Assembly (NCBI RefSeq): GCF_014646655.1
Contig: NZ_BMNR01000006.1
Location: 62,001-126,000, forward strand
Origin: Yeosuana aromativorans
GTDB taxonomy: Bacteria; Bacteroidota; Bacteroidia; Flavobacteriales; Flavobacteriaceae
Length of the DNA stretch: 64,000 nucleotides
Direction: 5' to 3'
A program made the translations under genes and the position numbers. This document shows, piece after piece, positions 7,628-16,528 of the stretch (position 1 is the first letter of the stretch; each line of letters begins with the position of its first letter). The notes beneath the pieces were generated by a model. The model made no database searches, was not told where the DNA came from, and was given only the letters and a program-made list of their open reading frames with translations.

Positions 7628-10600
7628 ATGGATGAATTTAAAAACATACAATCAAAACTAGAGGGCTTTATTAAAAAGTACTACACCAATGAACTCATAA
7701 AAGGCACTATTATGTTTTTTGCCATTGGGTTATTGTATTTTTTATGCACTCTTTTTATTGAATATGTTTTATGGCTTAACTCAACATTTCGAACCATTTT
7801 GTTTTGGTTGTTTGTGGGTGTTGAACTGGCTTTAATTATAAAGTTCATTATCATTCCTGTTGCTAAGTTGTTCAAGCTGCAAGAAGGCATCAATTATGAA
7901 GACGCATCAAAAATTATAGGAAAGCATTTTCCTCAAGTTAATGACAAGCTTCTTAATGTTTTGCAACTTCATAAAGATCCTATCAAATCAGAATTACTGT
8001 TAGCCAGTATCAGTCAGAAGTCAGCGGAATTGAGTCCGATTCCGTTTAAGTTGGCCATCAATTTTAAAACCAATTTAAAATACTTAAAATATGCAGCTAT
8101 TCCACTGGCAATCATATTAATAGCTGTTTTATCTGGGAATTTTAATCTGTTTAGTGACAGTTTTGAAAGGGTTGTGCACTACAGAACGGCTTATGAACCG
8201 CCAGCGCCCTTTCAGTTTTATGTTGTTAATAACGATTTAAATGCCATTGAGAACACAGATTTTAAATTGCACTTAACCGTTTCGGGAGAGGTAATTCCTG
8301 AAAACGTAGAGATACATTACAACAATGAGTCGTATTTGTTGCAACAAAAACAGGTTGGTGAGTTTGAGTATGTGTTTTCACAGCCAAGAGATAATATTCG
8401 TTTTCAATTATCCGCTAACAATGTAACCTCAAGACCGTATGAATTGCAAGTTATTCAGTCGCCATCTTTATTGAGTTTTGAAATGCTTTTAAACTATCCA
8501 AAGTATATCAATAAGCCATCTGAAACACTTAAAAGCACAGGTAATGCCAATGTTCCGGAAGGCACATCCATTACTTGGCTGCTCAACACCAAGGCAACGG
8601 ATACTGTTCAAATGTTTGCCTTAGATACACTGTCATTTTTAAAAAAGGATTCCGGTGGATTTCAGTTGTCCAAAAGCATTTATAATGACCTAAACTATAG
8701 TATAAGCACAAGTAACAATCACTTGAAGCATTATGAAAATCTGTCGTTCAACATTGCTGTGATAAAGGATCAAAGCCCTGAACTTAACATTAAAATGGAA
8801 ACGGATAGTGTAGACTTACAGACCCTTTATTTTTATGGGCAAGCCAGTGATGATTATGGGTTTAGTAAGTTACAATTGGTATATTATCCAACAGATAACG
8901 ACTCCGATAAGCAATATCAAGCTATCCCAGTTTCGTCTTCCAATATTTCAGAATTTATCACGGCTTTTCCCAATGATTTAAAAATAGAGGAGGGTATACC
9001 TTATAGTTTATATTTCCAGGTATTTGACAATGATGCATTACATCATTATAAAAGCACAAAAAGTCCAGTGTTCACTTATAGAAAACGAACCAAAGAAGAG
9101 GAAGAGCAAAAACAGCTAAATGAACAAAGCGAAACTATCAAGGACTTAAACAAGTCTTTGAAAACATTCGATGAACAAGACAAGCAACTAGAAGAACTTT
9201 CTAAAACACAAAAGGAAAAATCTGAGTTAAATTTTAATGATAAAAAGAAGCTGGAATCTTTTTTCAAACGTCAGAAGCAGCAAGATGATTTGATGAAAAA
9301 TTTCAACAAAGAACTGAAAGATAACCTTAAAGAATTTCAAAAGGACCAACCAAAAGAAGATACCTTCAAAAATGACCTTGAAAAACGATTACAGGAAAAT
9401 GAGGAACAGTTAAAAGAGGATGAAAAGCTATTGGAAGAACTTCAAAAATTGCAAGACAAGATAAACAAAGAAGAGTTCACCCAAAAGTTGGATGAGCTAG
9501 CCAAACAAAACAAAAACAAAAAACGAAGTTTAGAGCAACTACTGGAATTAACAAAGCGCTTTTATGTGGCCAAAAAACTTGAAAAGCAACAGCAACAATT
9601 AGAGGGTTTGTCTAACGAGCAAGAGAAACTGTCTGATGAACCAGATGATGTAAACACCAAGGAAAGCCAAGATGAACTGAACAAGGCTTTTGAAGATTTT
9701 AAAAAGCAAATGGATCAACTTGAGAAAGACAACAAAGCACTAAAGAAACCTTTGGAAATACCTCGGGACAAGTTAGACGAAAGAGAGGTTGATGAGAACC
9801 AACAAAAGGCTTCTGATGAGTTAGAAAAACAAAAACAAAGCCAAGACCAGCAACAAAATCAACAAAGTAAAACCAAGGCCAAAACTAGCCAGAAAAAGGC
9901 CGCTATGAAGATGAAGCAAATGAGCAATAAAATGGCGCAAGCCATGCAGGCTAGCAGTGGCGAACAAATGCAAGAAGATGTTGATATGCTCAGACAGATT
10001 TTAGATAATCTTCTGCTTTTTTCATTTGATCAGGAAGCACTAATGAATCAGTTTAAAACCATTGAAATTAATCACAATAAATATGCTGCTTACTTGAGAA
10101 AGCAAAGCGACTTAAAGGAACATTTCAAGCATATTGATGATAGTCTTTTTGCCTTGTCCTTAAGAGAACCTAAACTGTCGGAAACTGTCAATAAAGAGAT
10201 TTCAGAAGTGTACTTTAATATTGATAAAAGTTTAGATCAATTCGCAGAAAACCAAATGGTGCAAGGTATTTCCAATCAACAATTCACCATAACGGCAGCA
10301 AATAATTTATCAAATTTTTTGAGTGATGTTTTAGATAATATGAATGAACAATTAAATCCATCACCAGGTCAAGGTCAAGGAGACGCTGATATGCAATTAC
10401 CCGATATAATTATGAATCAGGAAGAGCTTAATAAGATGATGCAGGACGGTCTCAAAAAAGATGAACAAGGGAAGCCACAAGACGGAAAAGAAGGCAAAAG
10501 CGGCAAAGACGGAACGGAAAAACAAGAAGGAGACGGAGACAATGACTCAACAAACCAGTTACTGTATCAAATATATCAAAAGCAAGAAGAATTAAGACAA

Positions 10601-10966
10601 GCTCTTGAAGACAAACTGGCCAAAGAAGGTAAGACGGGCAACGGAGATAATCTGTTAAAAAAAATGGAAGAAGTTGAAATGGATTTGCTCAATAAAGGCT
10701 TCAACAATCAAACCCTTCAAAAAATGATTGAGCTACAGCATCAGTTGTTAAAATTGGAAAATGCCACGTTTCAACAAGGATTTGATAATAAGCGTCAATC
10801 AAAATCTAATCAGAATGAGTTCATCAACAATACAAATAACCAAATACCAACGGCCAAAGAATATTTTAATTCAACAGAAATTTTAAATAGACAAGCATTA
10901 CCTTTGCAGGAATTGTACAAAAAGAAAGTTCAAGAGTATTTCAAAAGTAAAGATGATAAGTTTTAA
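7628..10966 (+). CDS. DUF4175 family membrane-anchored coiled-coil protein
   Basis: Very large protein (1112 aa) of a Bacteroidota family with unknown function. Three hydrophobic segments lie near residues 27-48, 54-78 and 154-172. A beta-rich periplasmic-type region follows (about 190-480), then a long Lys/Glu/Gln-rich coiled coil (about 480-780), and a Gly/Asp/Lys-rich low-complexity stretch around 915-975 (EGKSGKDGTEKQEGDGDND). The architecture suggests an envelope scaffold, but this is inference. The end overlaps ybeY by 14 bp, so the two are probably cotranscribed. The ATG at 7628 follows the parS-like site and a degenerate promoter (TAATTTCG). Confidence 0.85.
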   Translation: MDEFKNIQSKLEGFIKKYYTNELIKGTIMFFAIGLLYFLCTLFIEYVLWLNSTFRTILFWLFVGVELALIIKFIIIPVAKLFKLQEGINYEDASKIIGKHFPQVNDKLLNVLQLHKDPIKSELLLASISQKSAELSPIPFKLAINFKTNLKYLKYAAIPLAIILIAVLSGNFNLFSDSFERVVHYRTAYEPPAPFQFYVVNNDLNAIENTDFKLHLTVSGEVIPENVEIHYNNESYLLQQKQVGEFEYVFSQPRDNIRFQLSANNVTSRPYELQVIQSPSLLSFEMLLNYPKYINKPSETLKSTGNANVPEGTSITWLLNTKATDTVQMFALDTLSFLKKDSGGFQLSKSIYNDLNYSISTSNNHLKHYENLSFNIAVIKDQSPELNIKMETDSVDLQTLYFYGQASDDYGFSKLQLVYYPTDNDSDKQYQAIPVSSSNISEFITAFPNDLKIEEGIPYSLYFQVFDNDALHHYKSTKSPVFTYRKRTKEEEEQKQLNEQSETIKDLNKSLKTFDEQDKQLEELSKTQKEKSELNFNDKKKLESFFKRQKQQDDLMKNFNKELKDNLKEFQKDQPKEDTFKNDLEKRLQENEEQLKEDEKLLEELQKLQDKINKEEFTQKLDELAKQNKNKKRSLEQLLELTKRFYVAKKLEKQQQQLEGLSNEQEKLSDEPDDVNTKESQDELNKAFEDFKKQMDQLEKDNKALKKPLEIPRDKLDEREVDENQQKASDELEKQKQSQDQQQNQQSKTKAKTSQKKAAMKMKQMSNKMAQAMQASSGEQMQEDVDMLRQILDNLLLFSFDQEALMNQFKTIEINHNKYAAYLRKQSDLKEHFKHIDDSLFALSLREPKLSETVNKEISEVYFNIDKSLDQFAENQMVQGISNQQFTITAANNLSNFLSDVLDNMNEQLNPSPGQGQGDADMQLPDIIMNQEELNKMMQDGLKKDEQGKPQDGKEGKSGKDGTEKQEGDGDNDSTNQLLYQIYQKQEELRQALEDKLAKEGKTGNGDNLLKKMEEVEMDLLNKGFNNQTLQKMIELQHQLLKLENATFQQGFDNKRQSKSNQNEFINNTNNQIPTAKEYFNSTEILNRQALPLQELYKKKVQEYFKSKDDKF

Positions 10967-11366
10967 CTACGAAACCGAGTTCTCATGGAATGAAGAAGAC
11001 AAAATTTCTTCATGGGTTTCTAACGTGATTATATCTGAAGGATTTAAAGTAGGAGACATCAATTACATATTCTGTGATGACGACTATTTGCATAAGATTA
11101 ATGTTGAGTTTCTAAACCACGATACATTAACGGACATAATTAGCTTTGATTATTCGGTCGGAAAAATTCTACAAGGCGATATTTTCATATCTATAGAACG
11201 GGTCAAGGAAAACGCTTCTGATTTCAAGGTGTCTTTTTTAGATGAGCTACACAGGGTTTTGGTTCATGGTGTTTTGCACTACTGTGGTTATAAAGACAAG
11301 ACCGATGAAGATGCCAAGATAATGCGCCAAAAGGAAGACCACTATACAGCCTTATTAGGTAGATAA
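10953..11366 (+). CDS. ybeY: Endoribonuclease YbeY, rRNA maturation
   Basis: Metal-dependent endoribonuclease for 16S rRNA 3'-end maturation and 70S quality control. The length of 137 aa is normal. The active-site region reads HGVLHYCGYKDK (around residues 109-120). In the canonical HGxLHxxGYDH motif three His residues bind zinc. Here the first two are present but the third position is Asp (GYKD). I recall this substitution from other Bacteroidota YbeY proteins, so it is probably lineage-typical and not a defect. The start overlaps the end of the DUF4175 gene, and mnmG follows after 114 bp with its own promoter. Confidence 0.93.
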   Translation: MISFNYETEFSWNEEDKISSWVSNVIISEGFKVGDINYIFCDDDYLHKINVEFLNHDTLTDIISFDYSVGKILQGDIFISIERVKENASDFKVSFLDELHRVLVHGVLHYCGYKDKTDEDAKIMRQKEDHYTALLGR

Positions 11367-11378
11367 TCTAAATCACGT

Positions 11379-11386
11379 TATATTTG
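11379..11386 (+). promoter_or_regulatory. Promoter -7 box for mnmG
   Basis: TATATTTG, 94 bp before the mnmG start. The parS-like palindrome at 11422-11437 lies between this box and the gene, in the predicted untranslated leader. Confidence 0.5.
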
Positions 11387-11421
11387 CAAATTATTTTCTG
11401 AACAAGAATACCAAATACAGT

Positions 11422-11437
11422 TGTTCCACGTGGAACA
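11422..11437. other. parS-like site 2 (perfect palindrome)
   Basis: TGTTCCACGTGGAACA is a perfect 16-bp palindrome with the CACGTG core of ParB-binding parS sites. It is in the 114-bp gap upstream of mnmG, a gene that lies near the replication origin in many bacteria. A ParB-like protein bound here could also affect mnmG transcription. Confidence 0.75.
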
Positions 11438-11480
11438 GTTTAAGTTAGAAAAGTAAAAAACAAGGTTTAAACCATACAGT

Positions 11481-13352
11481 ATGTTTAATGAAGTATATGA
11501 TGTTATTGTAGTTGGAGCTGGGCACGCAGGAAGCGAAGCTGCGGCTGCGGCTGCCAATATGGGAAGTAAAACACTGCTTGTTACCATGAACCTTCAAAAC
11601 ATTGCACAGATGTCTTGTAACCCCGCCATGGGTGGTATTGCAAAAGGGCAAATCGTCAGGGAGATTGATGCGCTTGGCGGTTATAGTGGCATAGTAAGCG
11701 ACACCTCGGCGATTCAATTTAAGATGCTCAACAAATCAAAAGGTCCTGCCATGTGGAGTCCACGCGTACAGAGTGACCGAATGCGTTTTGCAGAGGATTG
11801 GAGATTAATGCTAGAACAGACTCCTAATTTGGATTTTTACCAAGAAATGGTGTCTGGCTTATTGATTAAAGGAAACAAAGTTGTAGGCGTTAAAACATCC
11901 TTAGGTGTTGAAATTAAATCCAAAACGGTTGTATTGACCAACGGTACATTTTTAAATGGGCTCATTCATATTGGTGACAAGAATTTTGGAGGCGGGAGAG
12001 CAGGTGAAAAAGCAGCAACGGGCATTACAGAACAACTGGTTGATTTAGGTTTTGATTCTGGAAGAATGAAAACGGGAACGCCACCAAGAGTTGATGGCCG
12101 ATCTTTGGATTATTCAAAAATGGTAGAACAACCAGGGGATGCTAAACCCGAAAAATTCTCTTATTTGGATGTCACTAAACCATTAAAAAAACAACGGTCT
12201 TGCTTTATGACTTATACCAGTCCTGAAGTGCATGATTTACTTCGAGAAGGGTTTGATAGATCACCAATGTTTAATGGAAGAATTAAAAGTTTAGGACCAC
12301 GATATTGCCCATCCATAGAAGATAAAATCAATCGTTTTGCTGATAAGGATCGTCACCAATTATTTATTGAACCTGAGGGTTGGAATACCGTTGAAGTTTA
12401 TGTAAATGGGTTTTCAACATCCTTGCCAGAAGATGTTCAATTTAAAGCATTGCGTTCTGTAGCCGGTTTTGAAAACGTTAAGTTTTTTAGACCTGGTTAT
12501 GCGATTGAATATGATTATTTTCCACCCACACAATTAAAGCACACCCTAGAGACCAAGTTAGTTGATGGGTTATATTTTGCAGGACAGATTAATGGAACCA
12601 CTGGTTATGAAGAAGCAGCTTCACAAGGTTTAATGGCTGGTATAAATGCGAGTCTAAAAGTTCAAGAACGCGATCCATTTACCTTAAAAAGAGATGAGGC
12701 TTATATTGGTGTTTTGATTGATGATTTAATTACAAAAGGAACCGAGGAGCCTTATCGCATGTTTACATCTCGTGCAGAATACAGAACCTTATTACGACAA
12801 GATAATGCCGATTTGCGTTTAACACCAAAAGGATACGAGCTTGGTTTAGCCAGCAAGAAACGTTTAGAACGAATGGAACAAAAGCACGAAGAAGCTGAAA
12901 AATTTGTTCAGTTTTTTGCTGATACCAGTGTTAAACCAGAGGAGGCGAATCCGGTTTTAGAATCGAAAGGCTCGGCGTTGGTTAAACAATCCGATAAGAT
13001 GTTTAAGATTTTTTCTAGACCAAACATTACTATTGATGACGTTAGAAAATTTGCCGCCGTTGAACAATATATTCAAGATAACAATTTAGACGATGAGGTA
13101 ATTGAACAAGCCGAAATTCAAGTGAAATATTCCGGATATATTGCCAAGGAAAAAAACAATGCTGACAAATTAAGCCGCCTTGAATACGTAAAAATCCCAG
13201 AAAATTTTGATTATTCCCAAATTAAATCCATGAGTTTTGAAGCTAGAGAAAAGCTTAAAAAAATTCAACCTACAACGGTTTCACAAGCGTCAAGAATAAG
13301 CGGTGTGTCGCCAAATGATATTTCTGTTTTGTTGGTTTATATGGGTAGATAA
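11481..13352 (+). CDS. mnmG: tRNA uridine 5-carboxymethylaminomethyl modification enzyme MnmG
   Basis: FAD-dependent subunit (also called GidA) of the MnmE-MnmG complex, which modifies the wobble uridine at C5 in tRNAs. The dinucleotide-binding motif VVGAGHAGSEAA is at about residues 10-21. GIAKGQIVREIDALGG and TGTPPRVDGR are family signatures. The carboxy-terminal helical MnmE/tRNA-binding region ends SGVSPNDISVLLVYMGR. The length of 623 aa is normal. MnmE is not in this window. parS-like sites flank the gene on both sides within 60 bp. Confidence 0.97.
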   Translation: MFNEVYDVIVVGAGHAGSEAAAAAANMGSKTLLVTMNLQNIAQMSCNPAMGGIAKGQIVREIDALGGYSGIVSDTSAIQFKMLNKSKGPAMWSPRVQSDRMRFAEDWRLMLEQTPNLDFYQEMVSGLLIKGNKVVGVKTSLGVEIKSKTVVLTNGTFLNGLIHIGDKNFGGGRAGEKAATGITEQLVDLGFDSGRMKTGTPPRVDGRSLDYSKMVEQPGDAKPEKFSYLDVTKPLKKQRSCFMTYTSPEVHDLLREGFDRSPMFNGRIKSLGPRYCPSIEDKINRFADKDRHQLFIEPEGWNTVEVYVNGFSTSLPEDVQFKALRSVAGFENVKFFRPGYAIEYDYFPPTQLKHTLETKLVDGLYFAGQINGTTGYEEAASQGLMAGINASLKVQERDPFTLKRDEAYIGVLIDDLITKGTEEPYRMFTSRAEYRTLLRQDNADLRLTPKGYELGLASKKRLERMEQKHEEAEKFVQFFADTSVKPEEANPVLESKGSALVKQSDKMFKIFSRPNITIDDVRKFAAVEQYIQDNNLDDEVIEQAEIQVKYSGYIAKEKNNADKLSRLEYVKIPENFDYSQIKSMSFEAREKLKKIQPTTVSQASRISGVSPNDISVLLVYMGR

Positions 13353-13358
13353 TTTAAT

Positions 13359-13374
13359 CGTTCCACGTGGAACA
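13359..13374. other. parS-like site 3
   Basis: CGTTCCACGTGGAACA, identical to site 2 except for the first base. It lies 7 bp after the mnmG stop codon, in the gap before the methyltransferase gene. Confidence 0.7.
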
Positions 13375-13395
13375 CATTTTTTTGTGATTTCTAAG

Positions 13396-13404
13396 TAAGG
13401 AGGA
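13396..13404 (+). promoter_or_regulatory. Shine-Dalgarno-like string before the methyltransferase
   Basis: TAAGGAGGA contains the full anti-SD complement AGGAGG, 14 bases before the ATG at 13418. Such strings are rare before genes in this window, where the leaders are A/T-rich. The spacing is longer than the usual 5-9 bases, so function is uncertain. Confidence 0.35.
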
Positions 13405-13417
13405 ATCTATTGTTTTA

Positions 13418-14272
13418 ATGAATAAAAAAGCGTTTTTAAAAGTAAAAGATCATTCGGTTTCTGGCGAGGAATTTGATTTATTGTATGATTCTGAATTTGA
13501 TTTTTTAGAAACAACACCACAACCTTCAAAAGAAAAATTACCGGAATATTATAAAAGTGAGGACTATATTTCGCATACAGATTCTAAAAGAAATCTCTTT
13601 GAAAAAGTATATCATGTAGTTAAAACGAGAACGCTTAAAAGAAAACTAAAACTCATTAATAAATATTCAAAAAACGAAATATCACTTTTGGATTTTGGAT
13701 GTGGAACAGGAGATTTTTTAAAAGTAGCCAAAGAAAGTGAATGGGAGGTTTTTGGAGTTGAGCCAAATGACCAGGCACGGCAAATTGCAAATTCAAAATT
13801 AGACGAACTGGTTTTTACATCAGAAGAGTTTTTAAAATTTGAAAAGGAACGGTTTGATGTAATTACCCTTTGGCATGTATTGGAACATGTGCCAGACTTA
13901 AATACTCATCTTGCTCTTTTTAAAAAATTATTAAAACCCAATGGAACGTTAATAATTGCAGTTCCCAATTATAAAAGTTTTGATGCTAAAATTTATAAAA
14001 GGTATTGGGCCGCTTTTGATGTGCCAAGACATCTTTGGCATTTTTCCAGAACCTCAATTAATAAATTAATGATGTTAAACCAAATGGAAGTTGTTAAAAC
14101 ATATCCCATGTTGTTTGATGCATTTTATGTGAGCCTACTTTCTGAAAAATATAAAACAGGACACATGAACCCTATTAGGGCATTTTGTGTTGGATGTCTT
14201 TCAAATTTGAAAGCGATTAGGTCAAAAGAGTACTCATCTTTGATTTATGTTGTGAAAAACAGTAAAAATTAA
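13418..14272 (+). CDS. Class I SAM-dependent methyltransferase
   Basis: Cytoplasmic methyltransferase of 284 aa. The SAM-binding motif I is LLDFGCGTGDFLK (about residues 89-101), followed by the acidic loop EVFGVEPN, and motif FDVITLWHVLEHVPD fits the Methyltransf_23/11 type. The end of the protein has YKRYWAAFDVPRHLWHFS, typical of the group that methylates small molecules or glycans. The substrate is not evident. It stands alone between mnmG and the OmpH-like gene, preceded by a parS-like site and an unusual AGGAGG string. Confidence 0.8.
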   Translation: MNKKAFLKVKDHSVSGEEFDLLYDSEFDFLETTPQPSKEKLPEYYKSEDYISHTDSKRNLFEKVYHVVKTRTLKRKLKLINKYSKNEISLLDFGCGTGDFLKVAKESEWEVFGVEPNDQARQIANSKLDELVFTSEEFLKFEKERFDVITLWHVLEHVPDLNTHLALFKKLLKPNGTLIIAVPNYKSFDAKIYKRYWAAFDVPRHLWHFSRTSINKLMMLNQMEVVKTYPMLFDAFYVSLLSEKYKTGHMNPIRAFCVGCLSNLKAIRSKEYSSLIYVVKNSKN

Positions 14273-14462
14273 TTTATCCCTGCGTATTTGAGACAAATCT
14301 ATCACAAACGGCTCTTTCTATGGATAATTCTTTTTAGAGCTTTAAATCGCTTTTATTCAAGTCATTTTTAATAATTAAAAATGATGAGCATATCTTTTTG
14401 TATAATTTATTCTTATTGTGTTAAAAACGCCATAATTAAAAGGAAAAATATTTTTACTTTCC

Positions 14463-14470
14463 TACTTTTG
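14463..14470 (+). promoter_or_regulatory. Promoter -7 box for the OmpH-like gene
   Basis: TACTTTTG fits TAnnTTTG and ends 23 bp before the ATG at 14494. The upstream in-frame GTG at 14470 overlaps this box, which argues against translation starting there. The preceding 190 bp (14273-14462) holds no other recognised feature. Confidence 0.55.
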
Positions 14471-14493
14471 TGCAACATGTTAAAAATAAAAAA

Positions 14494-15009
14494 ATGAAGA
14501 ATATAATTTATGCTGTTGTTTTGTTGCTGGCTTTTTCGTCTTGTCAAAAACAACAAAAAATTGGATATGTTGATAATGGCAAGGTTATCAATGAGTATCA
14601 ACAAAAAAAGGATCTTGAAGCAAAATATCAAGCAAAAGATGCCGCTTTTCAAAAACGTGCGGATAGTATTGGTCAAGCATTTCAGTTAGAGGCAAAGACC
14701 TTTCAATCACAAGTAAAAAGTATGTCTCCTAAAATGCAACAGGAAAAATATCAAGCTTTAGGCCAGAAACAGCAAACGCTTCAAAAGCAAATGCAATCTG
14801 AACAGCAACAAATTCAACAAGAATTTCAAACTGAGATTGACTCCATAATTGCCAAGGTAAAAGACTTTGTTAAAGATTATGGAAAAAATAATGGCTATAC
14901 TTATATCTTAGGAACAAGTGATGCAGCGGCTACCGTGATGTATGGAACAGAAGAAAATGATTTGACACAAACCATTTTAGATGCTTTGAACAAAGAATAT
15001 AAAAAATAG
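14494..15009 (+). CDS. OmpH/Skp-family periplasmic chaperone-like lipoprotein
   Basis: A 171-residue protein with the Skp/OmpH layout: a short amino-terminal strand (KIGYVDNGKVINEY), a long Gln/Lys-rich coiled-coil hairpin (about residues 32-125) and a carboxy-terminal strand region. Skp chaperones hold unfolded outer-membrane proteins in the periplasm. It carries a lipoprotein signal, MKNIIYAVVLLLAFSSC, with Cys17 as the lipidated residue, so it should be membrane-tethered, unlike soluble E. coli Skp. I chose ATG 14494 instead of GTG 14470 because the signal peptide begins there and the promoter box covers 14470. A bidirectional terminator follows. Confidence 0.8.
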   Translation: MKNIIYAVVLLLAFSSCQKQQKIGYVDNGKVINEYQQKKDLEAKYQAKDAAFQKRADSIGQAFQLEAKTFQSQVKSMSPKMQQEKYQALGQKQQTLQKQMQSEQQQIQQEFQTEIDSIIAKVKDFVKDYGKNNGYTYILGTSDAAATVMYGTEENDLTQTILDALNKEYKK

Positions 15010-15040
15010 TATAAACATCTGATATACAGTTAAATAAATA

Positions 15041-15072
15041 AAAAAACACCAACTAAAAATTGGTGTTTTTTT
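15041..15072. terminator. Bidirectional rho-independent terminator
   Basis: AAAAAACACCAA and TTGGTGTTTTTT form a 12-bp stem with A and T tracts on both sides. It sits between the convergent OmpH-like and holB-like genes and can serve both. Confidence 0.85.
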
Positions 15073-15088
15073 ATTTAAAACTATTCCA

Positions 15089-16243
15089 CTAAGCAGATTT
15101 TTTATGAAGTAAGCGTGTTAGCTTGATAGACAGATCTGTTAAGATAATCTTTGAATTTCCATTTCTCTCAATGTGATAAACAGCATTTTCAAGCTCTTCA
15201 TTTATTTCAATAATGTTGGCGTTATGCACAAAGGGCGCAAACTTTTCTAACTTAAAAGATTCTGTTTTTGGTTGCAGATATACTAATCCAGAAGCTTTAT
15301 AATTCAATAACAGAGCTTGCCTGAAAAAATTCAAACAGAATAATAAAAACTGTTTTTGGGTTTCCCTGCCTGTTTTTGATATATCATCACTCCAGTTAAT
15401 CAAATCGTGAATGGCTGCCTTATTTCCTTTAGCCTTAAAAGCACTTCTAATCCAGAACACAAACCATTCTTCAAATTGTAAATCCTCTGAATCTTGATAA
15501 ATTAAGTCACAGGCTTTATTGTAATTTCCGTTGGACTGCTGTGCTATTTTAGTAGCCACAGAGTCTTCCAATCCATACTGTTTAATAAGTCCTTCTTTTA
15601 TGACATTTTCAGATAATGGTGGAAAATGAAGCATTTGGCAACGCGATTTAATGGTATTTATAATTTGCTCTTCATCTTCGGCAATTAAAATAAAAATGGT
15701 TTTATTGGGTGGCTCTTCAATGAGTTTCAACAATTTATTGGCACAAGCTTGGTTCATTTTTTCTGCCATCCAAATGAGCATGACCTTATAACCACCTTCA
15801 TAGGATTTTAAGGATAGCGACTTAACGATTTCAACGGCTTCATCAACACCTATCTGCCCTTGTTTATTGTCAACACCAAGTTGTTTGTACCAATCAAATA
15901 AATTACCATAAGGCTGGTCTTTTAAAAGTTGGCGCCATTCATCCATATAATTGTTTGATACAGGGTGGCTTTTTACTTTATCACTTGTGGTTACCGGAAA
16001 AGCAAAATGAAGGTCTGGGTGTGAAAAGCTATTGAACTTTATATTACAGGATTCATTCCCCGAGTTATTTTCCCCATTGCTGTTCGCACAAAGAATGTAT
16101 TGTGCATAAGCAATTGCCATGGGCAAAGTGCCACAACCTTCTGGACCCACAAATAATTGGGCATGAGCAATTCTGCCATTATCTACACTTTGTGTAAGAT
16201 GTTTTTTAATGTGTTCCTGACCTAGTATATCTTCAAAAAGCAT
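15089..16243 (-). CDS. holB: DNA polymerase III subunit delta'
   Basis: Clamp-loader subunit related to the AAA+ ATPases. It starts FEDILGQEHIKKHL and has HAQLFVGPEGCGT where the Walker A motif would be. The Lys is missing, as expected for delta', which is a structural, non-hydrolysing subunit. The SRC motif (IKSRCQMLHF, about residue 200) is present. The length of 384 aa fits. There is a TAnnTTTG box only 5 bp before the ATG, so the transcript should have an extremely short leader. It could be confused with DnaX, but the missing Walker Lys and the size favour delta'. Confidence 0.88.
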   Translation of the reverse strand: MLFEDILGQEHIKKHLTQSVDNGRIAHAQLFVGPEGCGTLPMAIAYAQYILCANSNGENNSGNESCNIKFNSFSHPDLHFAFPVTTSDKVKSHPVSNNYMDEWRQLLKDQPYGNLFDWYKQLGVDNKQGQIGVDEAVEIVKSLSLKSYEGGYKVMLIWMAEKMNQACANKLLKLIEEPPNKTIFILIAEDEEQIINTIKSRCQMLHFPPLSENVIKEGLIKQYGLEDSVATKIAQQSNGNYNKACDLIYQDSEDLQFEEWFVFWIRSAFKAKGNKAAIHDLINWSDDISKTGRETQKQFLLFCLNFFRQALLLNYKASGLVYLQPKTESFKLEKFAPFVHNANIIEINEELENAVYHIERNGNSKIILTDLSIKLTRLLHKKSA

Positions 16244-16247
16244 GAAG

Positions 16248-16255
16248 CAAACCTA
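16248..16255 (-). promoter_or_regulatory. Promoter -7 box close to the holB start
   Basis: TAGGTTTG on the minus strand ends 5 bases before the ATG at 16243. If used, the mRNA would be nearly leaderless. Confidence 0.4.
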
Positions 16256-16430
16256 CATAATTTTTTTCTTTTTTAAATTTAAAAACAAAATGAAAAAAAT
16301 TATAAGACAGGTTCCATCTGACATCTATTTAATTTTTATTTTTTACAGAGGAAATATCGTTTTTTTATAATTCTTTATCACTTCAATCGTTTTCGTAAAA
16401 AAACTCGTTTTACAGCTCTTTATAATTAGT

Positions 16431-16438
16431 TACATTTG
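16431..16438 (+). promoter_or_regulatory. Promoter -7 box for pgk
   Basis: TACATTTG fits TAnnTTTG, about 90 bp before the pgk ATG at 16529. The 285-bp divergent gap 16244-16528 otherwise contains only A/T-rich sequence. Confidence 0.5.
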
Positions 16439-16528
16439 TGCAACAGATAACTTCTTAAAATATTGTTTTACAGTATTAAAGATGGCCTGTTATTGATTTA
16501 TAACGAAAAAAACATAAAACATAAACAC

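Noticed and set aside
14470-14493. GTG start for the OmpH-like protein
   Set aside because: The GTG is the last base of the TACTTTTG promoter box plus two more, and would put charged residues before the lipoprotein signal.
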